A stretch of DNA of 64,000 nt from Comamonas testosteroni (GCF_030505195.1 NZ_CP129672.1:4312501-4376500); one strand, 5' to 3'. Positions 37,653 to 46,715 are shown, numbered from the stretch's first letter. Notes: generated by a model from the sequence alone, not told the origin. Translations and numbers: made by a program.

Positions 37653-38927
37653 TCAAGCTGGGACTGACTGTTTTTCCGCCATGGCCTGGGCGCAGGCGGC
37701 GGCGCTGGCCCAGGCCCACTGGAAGTTGTAGCCCCCCAGCCAGCCGGTGATGTCCACCACCTCGCCGATAAAGTACAGGCCCGGGCGGCTCTTGCACTCC
37801 ATGGTTTGCTGGGACAGCACCTTGGTGTCCACGCCGCCGAGCGTGACTTCGGCCTTTTTATAGCCTTCAGTGCCCGTGGGCGTGATCTCCCAGCGCGACA
37901 GCTGTTCGGCCAGTCTGGCCAGGGCCTTGTCGCTGGCCTCGTTGATGGGGCGCTGCAGCTCGGGCATGCGGCCGACCCAGGCATCGGCCAGGCGTGCGGG
38001 CAGGTGGGCGGCCAGCTCGTTGGCCACCAGCTTGCGCGAGTGGAGCTTGGCCTGGGCCAGCACCTCGGCCAGATCCACGCCAGGCAGCAGATTGATCTGC
38101 AGCGGGGTGCCGGGCTTCCAGTAGCTGGAGATCTGCAGCACCGCAGGACCCGAGAGGCCGCGATGGGTGAACAGCAAATCCTCGTGAAAGCTCATGCGCT
38201 CCTTTTTGCTGCCGGTGCTGATTTCCACGGGCAGGGCCAGACCGGCCAGGCCTGCGTAGGGCTGCCAGCCTTCGCCGTCGAAGGTCATGGGCACCAGGCC
38301 GGGCGTGCGCTCGATCAGCGGCAGATCGAACTGCTGGGCCAGCCGGTAGCCGAAGTCGGTGGCGCCTATCTTGGGAATGCTCAGACCGCCGGTGGCAATG
38401 ACCAGATTGGCGGCCTGCACCATGCCGCGATCGGTTTCAATCTGATAGCTGCAATCGCTTTCTGTGCCTTGGCTTGACTGCGAAAACACGACTTTCTTGA
38501 CCTGGCAAGGCTGCCAGCGCTGCACGCCGCCTGCCGCGCACTCGGCCAGCAGCATGGCGATGATGTCCTCGGCCGAATGGTCGGCAAACAACTGGCCCTT
38601 GTGCTTTTCATGGTGGGCAATGCCATGCCTGTCCATCAGCGTGATGAAGTCGGCAGGCGTGAAGCGCGAGAGGGCCGAGCGGCAGAACTGAGGGTTTTGC
38701 CCCACAAAATGCTTTTGCGGCGCACGCACGTCCAGATCTCGGTTGGTGAAGTTGCAGCGCCCGCCGCCCGAGATGCGGATCTTCTCGGCCACCTTGGGCG
38801 CATGATCGATCAGCAGCACTCTCAGGCCCTGCTGGCCGGCCTGGGCCGCGCAGAACAGGCCGGCGGCACCGGCGCCGATGATGATGGCGTCAAAAATCTG
38901 GAAGGGGACCTGTGGGGTGGAGGACAC
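37653..38927 (-). CDS. BaiN/YhiN-type (HI0933) FAD-dependent oxidoreductase
   Basis: The 424-residue flavoprotein has an N-terminal Rossmann motif (AIIIGAGAAGLFCA) and the family signature KIRISGGGRCNFTN. VIATGGLSIPKIGATDFGY and the C-terminal GEVVDITGWLGGYNFQWAW complete it. The physiological substrate of this family is mostly unknown. At about residues 148-163 (38437-38465) the DNA reads TGATAGCTGCAATCGCTT, resembling the dispersed ATAGCTGCTATCGCTT repeats, so a repeat may have been inserted in frame. It converges with the BMP-family gene. Confidence 0.85.
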   Translation of the reverse strand: MSSTPQVPFQIFDAIIIGAGAAGLFCAAQAGQQGLRVLLIDHAPKVAEKIRISGGGRCNFTNRDLDVRAPQKHFVGQNPQFCRSALSRFTPADFITLMDRHGIAHHEKHKGQLFADHSAEDIIAMLLAECAAGGVQRWQPCQVKKVVFSQSSQGTESDCSYQIETDRGMVQAANLVIATGGLSIPKIGATDFGYRLAQQFDLPLIERTPGLVPMTFDGEGWQPYAGLAGLALPVEISTGSKKERMSFHEDLLFTHRGLSGPAVLQISSYWKPGTPLQINLLPGVDLAEVLAQAKLHSRKLVANELAAHLPARLADAWVGRMPELQRPINEASDKALARLAEQLSRWEITPTGTEGYKKAEVTLGGVDTKVLSQQTMECKSRPGLYFIGEVVDITGWLGGYNFQWAWASAAACAQAMAEKQSVPA

Positions 38928-39120
38928 GGCGGGCAGGGCGCTGAAGCACGAACAACAAAGCCGGTCATTGTCCCAGATGGCCGGTCACCGGGGCTTGAAG
39001 GGCTGACAAAGTCCCGAAATGCGTGGATCGTGATGTCTGTGCAGCCGTCAGCCCGTTGTCCTGTTGGGATATGCGGCAAGCGTCTGCATGTGCCATGGAT
39101 CACTTCTAGAATCGCGCCCC

Positions 39121-39600
39121 ATGACTACACCATCCCACCAGCTGAGCATGACCGTGCTCATGTCGCCTGACATGGCCAACTTCTCCGGCAATGTGCACGG
39201 CGGCGCCATCTTGAAACTGCTGGATCAGGTCGCCTATGCCTGCGCCAGCCGCTATGCGGGCCGCTATGTCGTGACGCTGAGCGTGGATCAGGTGATGTTT
39301 CTGCAGCCCATTCATGTGGGCGAGCTGGTGACTTTTCTGGCCAGCGTGAACCACACCGGCAAGTCTTCCATGGAAATCGGCATCAAGGTGATTGCCGAGG
39401 AGATTCGCAGCCAGGTGGTGCGCCACGTGAACAGTTGCTTCTTCACCATGGTGGCCGTGGACGATGACAAAAAGCCTGCCCCCGTGCCCCCGCTGCAGCT
39501 CGAAACCGACGAGGAAAAGCGCCGCTGGGGCGCTGCCATCATCCGCAAGGAACTGCGCAAGGAGCTGGCCGAGCGCTTTGCCGAGACCCGTACTCCCTGA
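39121..39600 (+). CDS. Acyl-CoA thioesterase, hotdog fold
   Basis: The 159-residue protein matches the YciA/BFIT-type thioesterases that cleave acyl-CoA. NFSGNVHGGAILKLLDQVAY is the hotdog helix with the conserved His-Gly-Gly and Asp. VVTLSVDQVMFLQPIHVGEL forms the central sheet, and HVNSCFFTMVAVD follows. The frame opens at 39064, but the ATG at 39121 fits the family. The C-terminal tail is charged (EEKRRW, RKELRKELAERF). Chain-length preference cannot be told. Confidence 0.87.
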   Translation: MTTPSHQLSMTVLMSPDMANFSGNVHGGAILKLLDQVAYACASRYAGRYVVTLSVDQVMFLQPIHVGELVTFLASVNHTGKSSMEIGIKVIAEEIRSQVVRHVNSCFFTMVAVDDDKKPAPVPPLQLETDEEKRRWGAAIIRKELRKELAERFAETRTP

Positions 39601-39635
39601 GTCGCGTCGCCGCTTCTGCGTGGGCGCGGCCTCGC

Positions 39636-40436
39636 TCAGGCCACTGCTGATTGCGGCAAGTCTTGGGGCTGGCTCTGCCAGGCGGCAATGCCCTGGACCA
39701 CATCGCCGACGATGATGATGCTGGGGCTGCCCAGCTGATGATCGGCAATGCTCTGCGGCAAATCCTTCAGGAAAGTCAGCGCATGACGCTGCTGCGGCAG
39801 GCTGGCATGCTGGATCACGGCCACGGGCGTGCTGCCGGGCAGGCTGCTGAGCAGCTCGTCGCTGATGCGCTCGACGCTGCTCACTCCCATATAGATCACC
39901 AGCGTCAGCTTGGCGGCATGGGCCGTGGCGGCGATCTGGCGCCAGTCGGGGCCGCTGTCGCCGGGCTTGGCATGGCCGGTCATGAAAAGCACGCCATGCG
40001 CGCGGTCGCGGTGGGTCAGCGGGGCGCCCAGGCTGGTCAGGCCCGCGAGACCGGAGGTGATGCCGTTGATGACATCCACCTCGATGCCGGCCTCACGCAG
40101 ATGTTCGACCTCTTCGCCGCCACGGCCAAAGATGAAGGGGTCTCCGCCCTTGAGGCGCACCACGCGTTCGCCGTCCTGCACGGCGGCAATCATGAGCTTT
40201 TCGATAAAGGCCTGGGGGGTGCTCTTGCAGCCGCCGCGCTTGCCCACATAGACCACGCGGGCGCTGGGCGAGGCATGGCTCATCACGCCATCGCTGACCA
40301 GATCGTCGACAAACAACACGCTGGCCGAGGCAATGGCCTTGGCGGCCTTGATGGTCAGCAGCTCGGGGTCGCCAGGGCCGGCACCCACCAGGGTGCATGA
40401 GCCGCGGTGATTGGGGTTGTGAGAGATGGCAGTCAT
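39636..40436 (-). CDS. cobA: Uroporphyrinogen-III C-methyltransferase
   Basis: The 266-residue SUMT enzyme methylates uroporphyrinogen III twice with SAM to give precorrin-2, the branch point for sirohaem and cobalamin. LVGAGPGDPELLTIKAAKAI, VGKRGG, RLKGGDPFIFGRGGEE and GITSGLAG are the family motifs. It lacks the CysG dehydrogenase/chelatase part. It begins 9 bp after ybiB, so the two genes are probably co-transcribed. In related bacteria this pair often stands near nitrate/nitrite assimilation or sulfite reductase genes, none of which is in the window. Confidence 0.93.
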   Translation of the reverse strand: MTAISHNPNHRGSCTLVGAGPGDPELLTIKAAKAIASASVLFVDDLVSDGVMSHASPSARVVYVGKRGGCKSTPQAFIEKLMIAAVQDGERVVRLKGGDPFIFGRGGEEVEHLREAGIEVDVINGITSGLAGLTSLGAPLTHRDRAHGVLFMTGHAKPGDSGPDWRQIAATAHAAKLTLVIYMGVSSVERISDELLSSLPGSTPVAVIQHASLPQQRHALTFLKDLPQSIADHQLGSPSIIIVGDVVQGIAAWQSQPQDLPQSAVA

Positions 40437-40445
40437 TGTGGGGTC

Positions 40446-41459
40446 TCAGTCGGGGCTGCGGCAGTCGGGGCTGCGGTTATAGGCTTGCAGTGCGGCGCGG
40501 CTGGCGGCGGCATCTGTGGCCTGCATGGCCTGGTGCAGGGCTTGTATCTGTTCCAGCTGTTGCGCAATGGGTGCCGGCACAGCAAGCCGGCCGCTCAATA
40601 TGTCCAGCGTCAGCCGGGCTGTCTGCTCGGCATTCAGATCTTGCTGCGGGGCGCTGCTCTCAGTGCCCGAGGCAAGTTGGCTGCTGTGCAGGGAAGAGCG
40701 CTCAAAGCAGATTTCTCCGGCAATCACTCCCGTGCTCACGGGTTCGCGGTGGGGGGCGGCCACGGCCTCGCCTTCCGTGCCGCGCACCAGCAGCGCACTG
40801 CTCGCGCGCATGGCCAGCGTCTGGAGCATGGGCTGGGCATAGGCCGGGTGGGTATAGCTGGCCAGCACCAGCCCGGATTGCGCGGTGCTGCTGCCATGGA
40901 TAGGGTCCAGCAGCTTGACGATGCTGTGCGCGGGGTTGCGCAGGCCCATCTGGCGGCGAATCTGCAGCAGCCGATCCAGCGGTGCCAGCAGGTGACGGGT
41001 CTGCATCCAGACCTTGTCGCCAGGCTCCAGGGCGACGGGGCGCTCGATGGCCGTCCAGCCCAGTTGCTGCCACACCTCGGCCGTGCCCAGGCGCTTGTCC
41101 TCGGTATGGCTGCCGTGCACCAGCACGGGCAGGCCTTGCTGTGCCAGCAGGCCTGCCAGCAGCGGTGTGAGGTTGGCCAGCTTGCGCGAGCCGTTGTAGC
41201 TGGGGATGACGACCACGGGCCGGGCATTATGGGCCTGCGGCCACACGGGCAGGCGCTGCTGGGTGGCGTCGAGAAAACCTGCCAGCTCTTCGGCGCTTTC
41301 GCCCTTGAAGCGCATGGCGATGCAAAAGCCGCCCAGCTCCAGATCGCTGACCTTGCCGTCCAGCACCTGCCCCATCAGATCGCAGGCCTGAGCCCGCGAA
41401 AGAGAACGTGCGCCCTTGGTGCCGCGACCGATTTCCTTGATGTAGTGGCTGATGCTCAT
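40446..41459 (-). CDS. ybiB: YbiB-type protein (TrpD2 fold, nucleic-acid binding)
   Basis: The 337-residue protein resembles anthranilate phosphoribosyltransferase in fold (RGTKGARSLSRAQACDLMGQ, then VVVIPSYNGSRKLANLTPLL). It has the altered glycine-rich loop of the YbiB/TrpD2 group, which binds nucleic acid and is not a TrpD enzyme. The ATG at 41459 (MSISHYIKEIGRG) matches that group; the frame opens at 41489. The last codons contain a duplicated 15-bp CAGTCGGGGCTGCGG (plus strand), giving the repeated SPD ending. It heads a two-gene unit with cobA. Confidence 0.82.
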   Translation of the reverse strand: MSISHYIKEIGRGTKGARSLSRAQACDLMGQVLDGKVSDLELGGFCIAMRFKGESAEELAGFLDATQQRLPVWPQAHNARPVVVIPSYNGSRKLANLTPLLAGLLAQQGLPVLVHGSHTEDKRLGTAEVWQQLGWTAIERPVALEPGDKVWMQTRHLLAPLDRLLQIRRQMGLRNPAHSIVKLLDPIHGSSTAQSGLVLASYTHPAYAQPMLQTLAMRASSALLVRGTEGEAVAAPHREPVSTGVIAGEICFERSSLHSSQLASGTESSAPQQDLNAEQTARLTLDILSGRLAVPAPIAQQLEQIQALHQAMQATDAAASRAALQAYNRSPDCRSPD

Positions 41460-41517
41460 GATTAACGTAATTGTCGCTATAAAAACCATGAGTTGTCAGA
41501 CGATTTGGTTATATAAA

Positions 41518-42465
41518 TCAAACCGGCCGTGGTTGAGAAGCCGTCGCTCCCCGTTGCGCCAGCTGTGCAGCCAGGGCCTGCAGCTGGGATTGCGCGAGCT
41601 GGGCGACAAGCTCCAGCATGGGGTTGCTCTTGAGCGCTTGGGCAGACGCCAGGACGGCGAGCCGGCTGACCTGGCGCGAAGCGCGAAGCGGTCGGAACAC
41701 GATCTGCTCGCGGTGGAACATCGCGAAAGACGCCGGCACGATGGCCACGCCCAGACCGCAGGCCACGAGCGCCAGCACATTCACCAGCTGACCGGCTTCG
41801 TGGCGTATCAGCGGAGTGAAGCCGGCCTCGGCGCACAGCGCGACTGTGCGGTCGAAGTAGTCGGTGTCCTGATAGCGGGTGAAGCCCACAAAGGGCTGAT
41901 GCACGGCGGCTTGAAGATCCAGCGTTGCGCTGCCTCCGGCCAGAGGGTGGGAGGCCGGAACCGCCAGGCAATAGGGGTCGTCAATGCTGGCCAGCTCAAG
42001 CTCGTCGGCCTCCCTGTGCCCGGGGCGGGCAAAGCCGAGCTCCAGCTCGCCCTGGCGCAAGGCCCGCTGTTGCTGGGAGGAAATCATTTCGCGGGCTTCG
42101 ATCTGCACCTCACAGCCGGCCTGTGCCACGGCCTGCAGCAAGCCGGGCAGCAGCGACTGCATGGCCGAGGGCACCAGCCCCAGGCGCAGCACGGTCTGGC
42201 TGCTGCGCTCTCGGTCGCGCGCGCGCAAGGGGGCTTGCTCGGCACGCGCCAATATGACGCGTGCATCTTCCAGCAGCGACTCGCCCGCTGCGGTGAGCTG
42301 CATGCCGCGCGGCAGGCGGGTGAAGAGCTGCGTGCCGACCTCGTCCTCGAGTTGCTTGAGCTGCTGCGACAGCGGCGGCTGGGCGATGAATAGCTTGCGA
42401 GCGGCCCTGCTGACGTTGCCCTGCTCGGCAACTGCCACGAAGTAGCGCAGATGTCTCAGTTCCAT
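41518..42465 (-). CDS. LysR-family regulator next to the ADH-Bug-porin operon
   Basis: The 315-residue LysR protein has ELRHLRYFVAVAEQGNVSRAA and IAQPPLSQQLKQLEDEVG in the helix-turn-helix. Its effector domain is of the CatR/BenM-like type (ACGLGVAIVPASF). It is divergent from the alcohol-dehydrogenase operon at 42597, and the AT-rich region between the starts (42466-42596) is the likely operator. This group usually controls catabolism of aromatic or other carboxylic compounds. Confidence 0.87.
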   Translation of the reverse strand: MELRHLRYFVAVAEQGNVSRAARKLFIAQPPLSQQLKQLEDEVGTQLFTRLPRGMQLTAAGESLLEDARVILARAEQAPLRARDRERSSQTVLRLGLVPSAMQSLLPGLLQAVAQAGCEVQIEAREMISSQQQRALRQGELELGFARPGHREADELELASIDDPYCLAVPASHPLAGGSATLDLQAAVHQPFVGFTRYQDTDYFDRTVALCAEAGFTPLIRHEAGQLVNVLALVACGLGVAIVPASFAMFHREQIVFRPLRASRQVSRLAVLASAQALKSNPMLELVAQLAQSQLQALAAQLAQRGATASQPRPV

Positions 42466-42596
42466 GCCTGAATCAATCCATATTTCAAAAGTATGATTTT
42501 TATATTAAATCAGTGTTGGACATATGAATGAAGGGCGGCAACACTGCCGATCCTGTTCGTTCTGAGATGCATGTCCACGCATGCATTGCCTGTCTC

Positions 42597-43646
42597 ATGC
42601 AAGCCTTGCAAAAAACCGAGTCCGCCAAGGGACTGAAGCTCAACGAGGTCGACATGCCGTCGCCTGCCGCAGGTGAGGTACTGCTGCGGGTTCATTCCAC
42701 AGGTGTCTGTGGCACGGATCTGCATATCGATGCCTGGACGGCGAGCTATCACTTTTTGCAGGCCGCGCTGCCGGTGACTGTGGGCCACGAGTTCAGCGGC
42801 GTGGTCGTGGCCAGAGGCGAGGGGGCCGAGCATCTGCCCCTGGGACAGTTGGTGGCCGTGCGGCCTTCGGTCACCTGCGGCAGATGCCCCAGCTGCAGTG
42901 CCGGCGACTTCGATGCCTGCACCACCCGTCGCGGCATCGGTGTCATGCGCCATGGCGGCTTTGCCGAGTATGTGGCCGTGCCCCTGCGCAATTGCGTGGC
43001 GATTCCGCAGGGCGTGGACCCCGAGGTTGCTGCATTGGCCGAGCCGCTGTCGGTGAGCTTCGAGGCCGTGCGCACGGGCAATGTCCAGCCCGGCGATCGC
43101 GTGCTGATCCTGGGGCCCGGCAATATCGGCCAGGGCATTGCGCTGTTTGCGCGTGCCGCAGGGGCGGCCCAGGTGGTGGTTGCCGGCCATGGCGACGCCG
43201 CGCGGCTGGAGGTCCTGCGCTCCATGGGGTTCGACGATTTGCTGGACTTCGAGGGGCAGGACATCGACGAAGCCCTTGCCGTGTATACGCAAGAAGCTCA
43301 CTTTGACGTAGTGATTGAAGCCACCGGGGCGGCGGCCGTGCTGGCGCCGGCCCTGCGTGCGCTCAAGACCCACGGCGTGCTGGTGATTGCCGGCATTCAT
43401 TCCGCGCCCGTGCCGCTGGACCTGACGGCTCTGGTGCGACGTCATCAGCAGCTGCGCGGCTCCTATCGCACGCCGGAGCGCTGCTGGCTGGAGGTCGTTG
43501 CATTCATGCAAACCCATCAGGATCAGCTGCGCCTCATGATCACCCATCGCGTGCCGCTTGCGCAGGCCGGGCAGGGGTTTGAGCTGGCGCGGGCGCGGCT
43601 GGCGAGCAAGGTGCTGATTCAGCCCGGGGCGGGCCGGACATCATGA
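42597..43646 (+). CDS. Zinc-dependent medium-chain alcohol dehydrogenase
   Basis: The roughly 349-residue enzyme has both zinc sites: catalytic Cys in GVCGTDLH and His-Glu in VGHEFSG, and structural cysteines in CGRCPSCSAGDFDAC. GPGNIGQGIALFARAAGA is the NAD-binding loop. It resembles polyol and threonine dehydrogenases rather than ethanol dehydrogenase. The frame opens at 42528; I favour ATG 42597 because the family fold starts there, though neither start has a good Shine-Dalgarno. Its stop overlaps the next start as ATGA, so the two are translationally coupled. Confidence 0.8.
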   Translation: MQALQKTESAKGLKLNEVDMPSPAAGEVLLRVHSTGVCGTDLHIDAWTASYHFLQAALPVTVGHEFSGVVVARGEGAEHLPLGQLVAVRPSVTCGRCPSCSAGDFDACTTRRGIGVMRHGGFAEYVAVPLRNCVAIPQGVDPEVAALAEPLSVSFEAVRTGNVQPGDRVLILGPGNIGQGIALFARAAGAAQVVVAGHGDAARLEVLRSMGFDDLLDFEGQDIDEALAVYTQEAHFDVVIEATGAAAVLAPALRALKTHGVLVIAGIHSAPVPLDLTALVRRHQQLRGSYRTPERCWLEVVAFMQTHQDQLRLMITHRVPLAQAGQGFELARARLASKVLIQPGAGRTS

Positions 43647-44362
43647 GCACCGCCTTTCTGGCCTTGTGGAACGACATCGACCGGCCCGAGGCTCGCGCAG
43701 AATACGAGGCTTGGCATGCCCTCGAGCATGTTCCCGAGCGCGTGGGTTTGCCGGGCTTTGTCTACGGCCATCGCTATGTCGGCGCTTCCGGGTATTTCAC
43801 GCTCTACGGTCTGGAGTCTCTGGCGGCCCTGGACTCGGCCGAGTATGCGGATGTGATCGCCAATCCCACGCCCTGGTCGGCACGCATGAGGCCGCGCCTG
43901 AGTGCTTTCATGCGCAGGCCCTGCATCTTGCAGGCCCAGGCTGGAGCATCCAGCGGTGCGGCGCTGACGACGCTCAAGGCCGTTACCACCGATGTGCAGG
44001 CCTGGGCCGCGCAGGCAGCCCGCTGGGCGGAGCAGGCGGTGCAGCAAGGGCGTCTGCTGCGGGTCATGACGGGTGTGGTGCCGGTGGAGCGTTCCTTGCA
44101 CTACCCCGTTGGCGGGGAGCGCATTGCCGAGCAGGCCCAAGGGGAAGTCACGGTGGTCATGCTGGCCGAGCATTTGGATGGGCCGGCATGCACCCAAGGC
44201 ACCCAATGGTGGGCCGAACGAATGCAGGCGCATCACCTCGAAACGCCTGCACAGCAGGCTTTTGGCCTGCAAACCCGGGTGTGCCGTTCGCAACTGGCCC
44301 TGCCCGCCAGCGGACGCCCGCCGCCATTGATGGAACTGATGGCTGGATACGCCGATTGTTGA
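43643..44362 (+). CDS. Unrecognised protein of the ADH-Bug-porin operon, possible dimeric alpha/beta-barrel
   Basis: I do not recognise this 239-residue protein with certainty. It starts STAFLALWNDIDRPEARAEYEAWHALEHVPERVG and has no signal peptide. The W-x4-EYEAWHALEHVPER pattern is like EthD-type or DUF4286-like dimeric alpha/beta-barrel proteins, which include small isomerases and decarboxylases. The C-terminal half (RSLHYPVGGERIAEQAQGEV onwards) may be a second, weaker repeat. Its ATG overlaps the dehydrogenase stop, and the Bug receptor starts 23 bp after its stop, so it surely shares that operon. A role in turning over the dehydrogenase product is an inference. Confidence 0.6.
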   Translation: MSTAFLALWNDIDRPEARAEYEAWHALEHVPERVGLPGFVYGHRYVGASGYFTLYGLESLAALDSAEYADVIANPTPWSARMRPRLSAFMRRPCILQAQAGASSGAALTTLKAVTTDVQAWAAQAARWAEQAVQQGRLLRVMTGVVPVERSLHYPVGGERIAEQAQGEVTVVMLAEHLDGPACTQGTQWWAERMQAHHLETPAQQAFGLQTRVCRSQLALPASGRPPPLMELMAGYADC

Positions 44363-44385
44363 TCCGAGATTCTGGAGACATAAAG

Positions 44386-45369
44386 ATGACAAAAAAATCG
44401 ATGCCCGTGCGCCGGGCCGCCTTGCTGCTGTGCGCCGCAGCCTGCCTGCCCTTGGCGGCTCAGGCCCAGGGCAAGGCTGACTGGCCCACCCGCCCCATAC
44501 GTCTGATCGTCGGCTATGCCAGCGGCTCTTCGCCCGATGTGCAGGCCCGTCTGCTGGCCGAGCCCCTGACCAAGGCCCTGGGCCAGCCCGTGGTGGTGGA
44601 GAACAAAGGTGGTGCCAGCGGCAATATCGGCGCTGACGCCGTGGCCAAGGCCGGCGACGGCCACACCATAGGCGTGATCGGCAACGGCCCGCTGACCAGC
44701 TCCAAGTTTCTCTACAGCAAGCTGCCCTACGATCCGATCAAGGATCTCGCACCTTTGGCCATGATCGGATCGGCACCTCTGGTGCTGGTGGCTCCCAAGT
44801 CCATGGCCGCGAATGCAGGGGCTTATTTCAAGGCGCTCAAGACCGGAGCCCAGGGCAACTACGGCTCGGTGGGCACGGGGTCCGGCGGCCACCTGGGCGT
44901 GGAGCTGATCAAGGAGGCCATGGGCCTGAATCTGCAGCATGTGCCCTATAACGGCGGCCCGGCTGTGGTCAACGCCTTGATGGGCGATCAGGTGCAGATG
45001 GCCTTGCTGCCGGCCTCCACCGTCATGCCGCTGGTCCAGTCCGGCAAGCTGGCCGCCCTGGCCGTGAGCTCCAGCAAGCGCAGTCCGCTGGCGCCCGGCG
45101 TCCCGGCCATGCCCGAGATCGGCGCTGGCAATGTGGACATCGAAGTCTGGAATGCGGTCATGGCGCCGGCCTCCATGCCCGCCGAGCACCGCGCCAAGCT
45201 GGCTGCGGCCCTGGAAAAGATTCTTCATGCTCCCGATATCCGCAGCAAGCTGCTGGCCCAGGGCTGGCGCATCGACGATACCAGCGCCGCCTCGCTGTCC
45301 AGGCGCATCGAAAACGATGCCCGCATCTACGGCAGCCTGATCACGCAAAAGAACATCCGCCTCGAATGA
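44386..45369 (+). CDS. Bug/TctC-family periplasmic binding protein
   Basis: The 327-residue receptor has a signal peptide ending LPLAAQAQG and the family start WPTRPIRLIVGYASGSSPD. VVENKGGASGNIGADAVAK and HVPYNGGPAVVNALMGDQV are the ligand loops. GGAG stands 8 nt before the ATG at 44386. The same frame is open far upstream, but only through the preceding gene. No TctAB genes adjoin. It is third in the LysR-controlled operon and precedes a porin, which fits uptake of an organic acid through the outer membrane and periplasm. Confidence 0.88.
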   Translation: MTKKSMPVRRAALLLCAAACLPLAAQAQGKADWPTRPIRLIVGYASGSSPDVQARLLAEPLTKALGQPVVVENKGGASGNIGADAVAKAGDGHTIGVIGNGPLTSSKFLYSKLPYDPIKDLAPLAMIGSAPLVLVAPKSMAANAGAYFKALKTGAQGNYGSVGTGSGGHLGVELIKEAMGLNLQHVPYNGGPAVVNALMGDQVQMALLPASTVMPLVQSGKLAALAVSSSKRSPLAPGVPAMPEIGAGNVDIEVWNAVMAPASMPAEHRAKLAAALEKILHAPDIRSKLLAQGWRIDDTSAASLSRRIENDARIYGSLITQKNIRLE

Positions 45370-45375
45370 GTGCGG

Positions 45376-45434
45376 CCGGCGCCATCTGAGGCGCCGGAAT
45401 CCCACACGGCATCCGCCGCAACTGCGGCGGATGC
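45376..45434 (+). other. Two tandem hairpins between the Bug gene and the porin gene
   Basis: CCGGCGCC / GGCGCCGG (45376-45397) and GCATCCGCCGCA / TGCGGCGGATGC (45409-45434) are perfect inverted repeats. No T run follows either, so they look like mRNA-stability or partial-attenuation structures, not clean terminators. Confidence 0.6.
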
Positions 45435-45503
45435 TGCTGTCAGCGGCTCGACAGCGGCAGGACCCTGCCGGGAGCCCCATCCATTATTAAAAAGAGAGAC
45501 TTC

Positions 45504-46550
45504 ATGACATCCTGGCAATCGGGAGGCTTGGCCGTGGCCGCAGCCTTCATCTCCACATGCTCGCTGGCTCAGGCCCAGACCGCTGCGCCCGCCACATCCC
45601 AGCTCACGCTGTACGGCGTGGTGGACATGGCCGCCGAGTCGGTGTCCACCGGTGCGGGCCGCACCCTGCGCGCGGAAAGCGGTGTCCTGGCGGGCTCGCG
45701 TTGGGGCGTTCGCGGCTCCGAGGATCTGGGCGGCGGCCTGCGTGCGCTGTACGTGATGGAGGCCGGACTGAATGCCGATACCGGTGAGCGCGGTCAGGGG
45801 GGCCTTGCCTTCGGTCGCCAGATTTTTGTCGGCATGGGGGGCGACTGGGGCCAGCTGACGGTGGGCCGCCACTACACCACGTTTCATACCTCGCTGGCTT
45901 CTTACGCCCTGACGGGCCTGATCTGGGGCAATGCCGCCAACTATTTCCGTGACGGCACGGTGCTGCGCGCTGACAACTCGCTGCGCTTTCAGTCGGCTTC
46001 CATCGCGGGGCTGGTGGTGCGAGGCATGTACTCGTTCGGGGAAAACGCCGACACCAATGTCGGGCGCCAGTTCGGCGGCTCGCTGGACTACACGCGCGGC
46101 CCCTGGAGTCTGGGGGCCTCGCTGTGGGAGCGTCGCACCACAGCCCAGAACACCGACCGCTATCGCTTGCTGGGCGGCTCCTATGACTTCAAGCTGGCGC
46201 GAGCGGCCTTGCTGCTGTCCACCCGCGAAGATGATCTGCCGGATGCCGCCAGCAAGCGCGGGCGTTTCTTTGAAGCCAGCATGACCATACCGGTCAGCGC
46301 GGCAGGGCAGGTGCTGCTGTCCTATGGACAGTTCCAGGGGCGTGCGCGCGCAAACAGCGATGCCCGCGCCCTGAGCGTGCGCTACGACCATGCGCTGTCC
46401 AAGCGCACCAAGCTGTATGCGGGCGTCTCCGCGATCCGCAACGAGGCGGATGCAGCTTTCACCATCAACAGCGCCAGCAATGCCGGGCCTTCGGTTCCCA
46501 AGGGCAGCAAGCCGCGCTCGCTGCTGGTCGGCATCTCGCACTCCTTCTGA
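45504..46550 (+). CDS. General porin of the Gram-negative porin family
   Basis: The 348-residue outer-membrane protein has a signal peptide ending CSLAQAQ, and the mature part begins SQLTLYGVVDMAAES, as in beta-proteobacterial trimeric porins. SRWGVRGSEDLGGGL and FGRQIFVGMGGDWGQLTVGR are family blocks. The last residue is Phe (ISHSF), needed for barrel assembly. It is the last gene of the ADH operon, separated from the Bug gene by 134 bp with two hairpins, and could have its own level of expression. Confidence 0.9.
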   Translation: MTSWQSGGLAVAAAFISTCSLAQAQTAAPATSQLTLYGVVDMAAESVSTGAGRTLRAESGVLAGSRWGVRGSEDLGGGLRALYVMEAGLNADTGERGQGGLAFGRQIFVGMGGDWGQLTVGRHYTTFHTSLASYALTGLIWGNAANYFRDGTVLRADNSLRFQSASIAGLVVRGMYSFGENADTNVGRQFGGSLDYTRGPWSLGASLWERRTTAQNTDRYRLLGGSYDFKLARAALLLSTREDDLPDAASKRGRFFEASMTIPVSAAGQVLLSYGQFQGRARANSDARALSVRYDHALSKRTKLYAGVSAIRNEADAAFTINSASNAGPSVPKGSKPRSLLVGISHSF

Positions 46551-46715
46551 GCCAAGCCGTCACCGGACGCTGCGGCCTGCAGGAGGCCCAGTCCAGTGAG
46601 CAGGCCGCCTCAATGGTCTATAGCTCGGCAGGGGCTTGCGCAGTGGATGAACATTGATCACATTTCGGGACACAGAGCGCGCGTACCATGTGCGCTGTTT
46701 TTGAGGAGTGTTGAA

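Noticed and set aside
43666..45369. 567-codon frame that would fuse the unknown protein region to the Bug receptor
   Set aside because: The first 240 codons are the shifted reading of the upstream gene. The receptor has its own Shine-Dalgarno, start and signal peptide at 44386.
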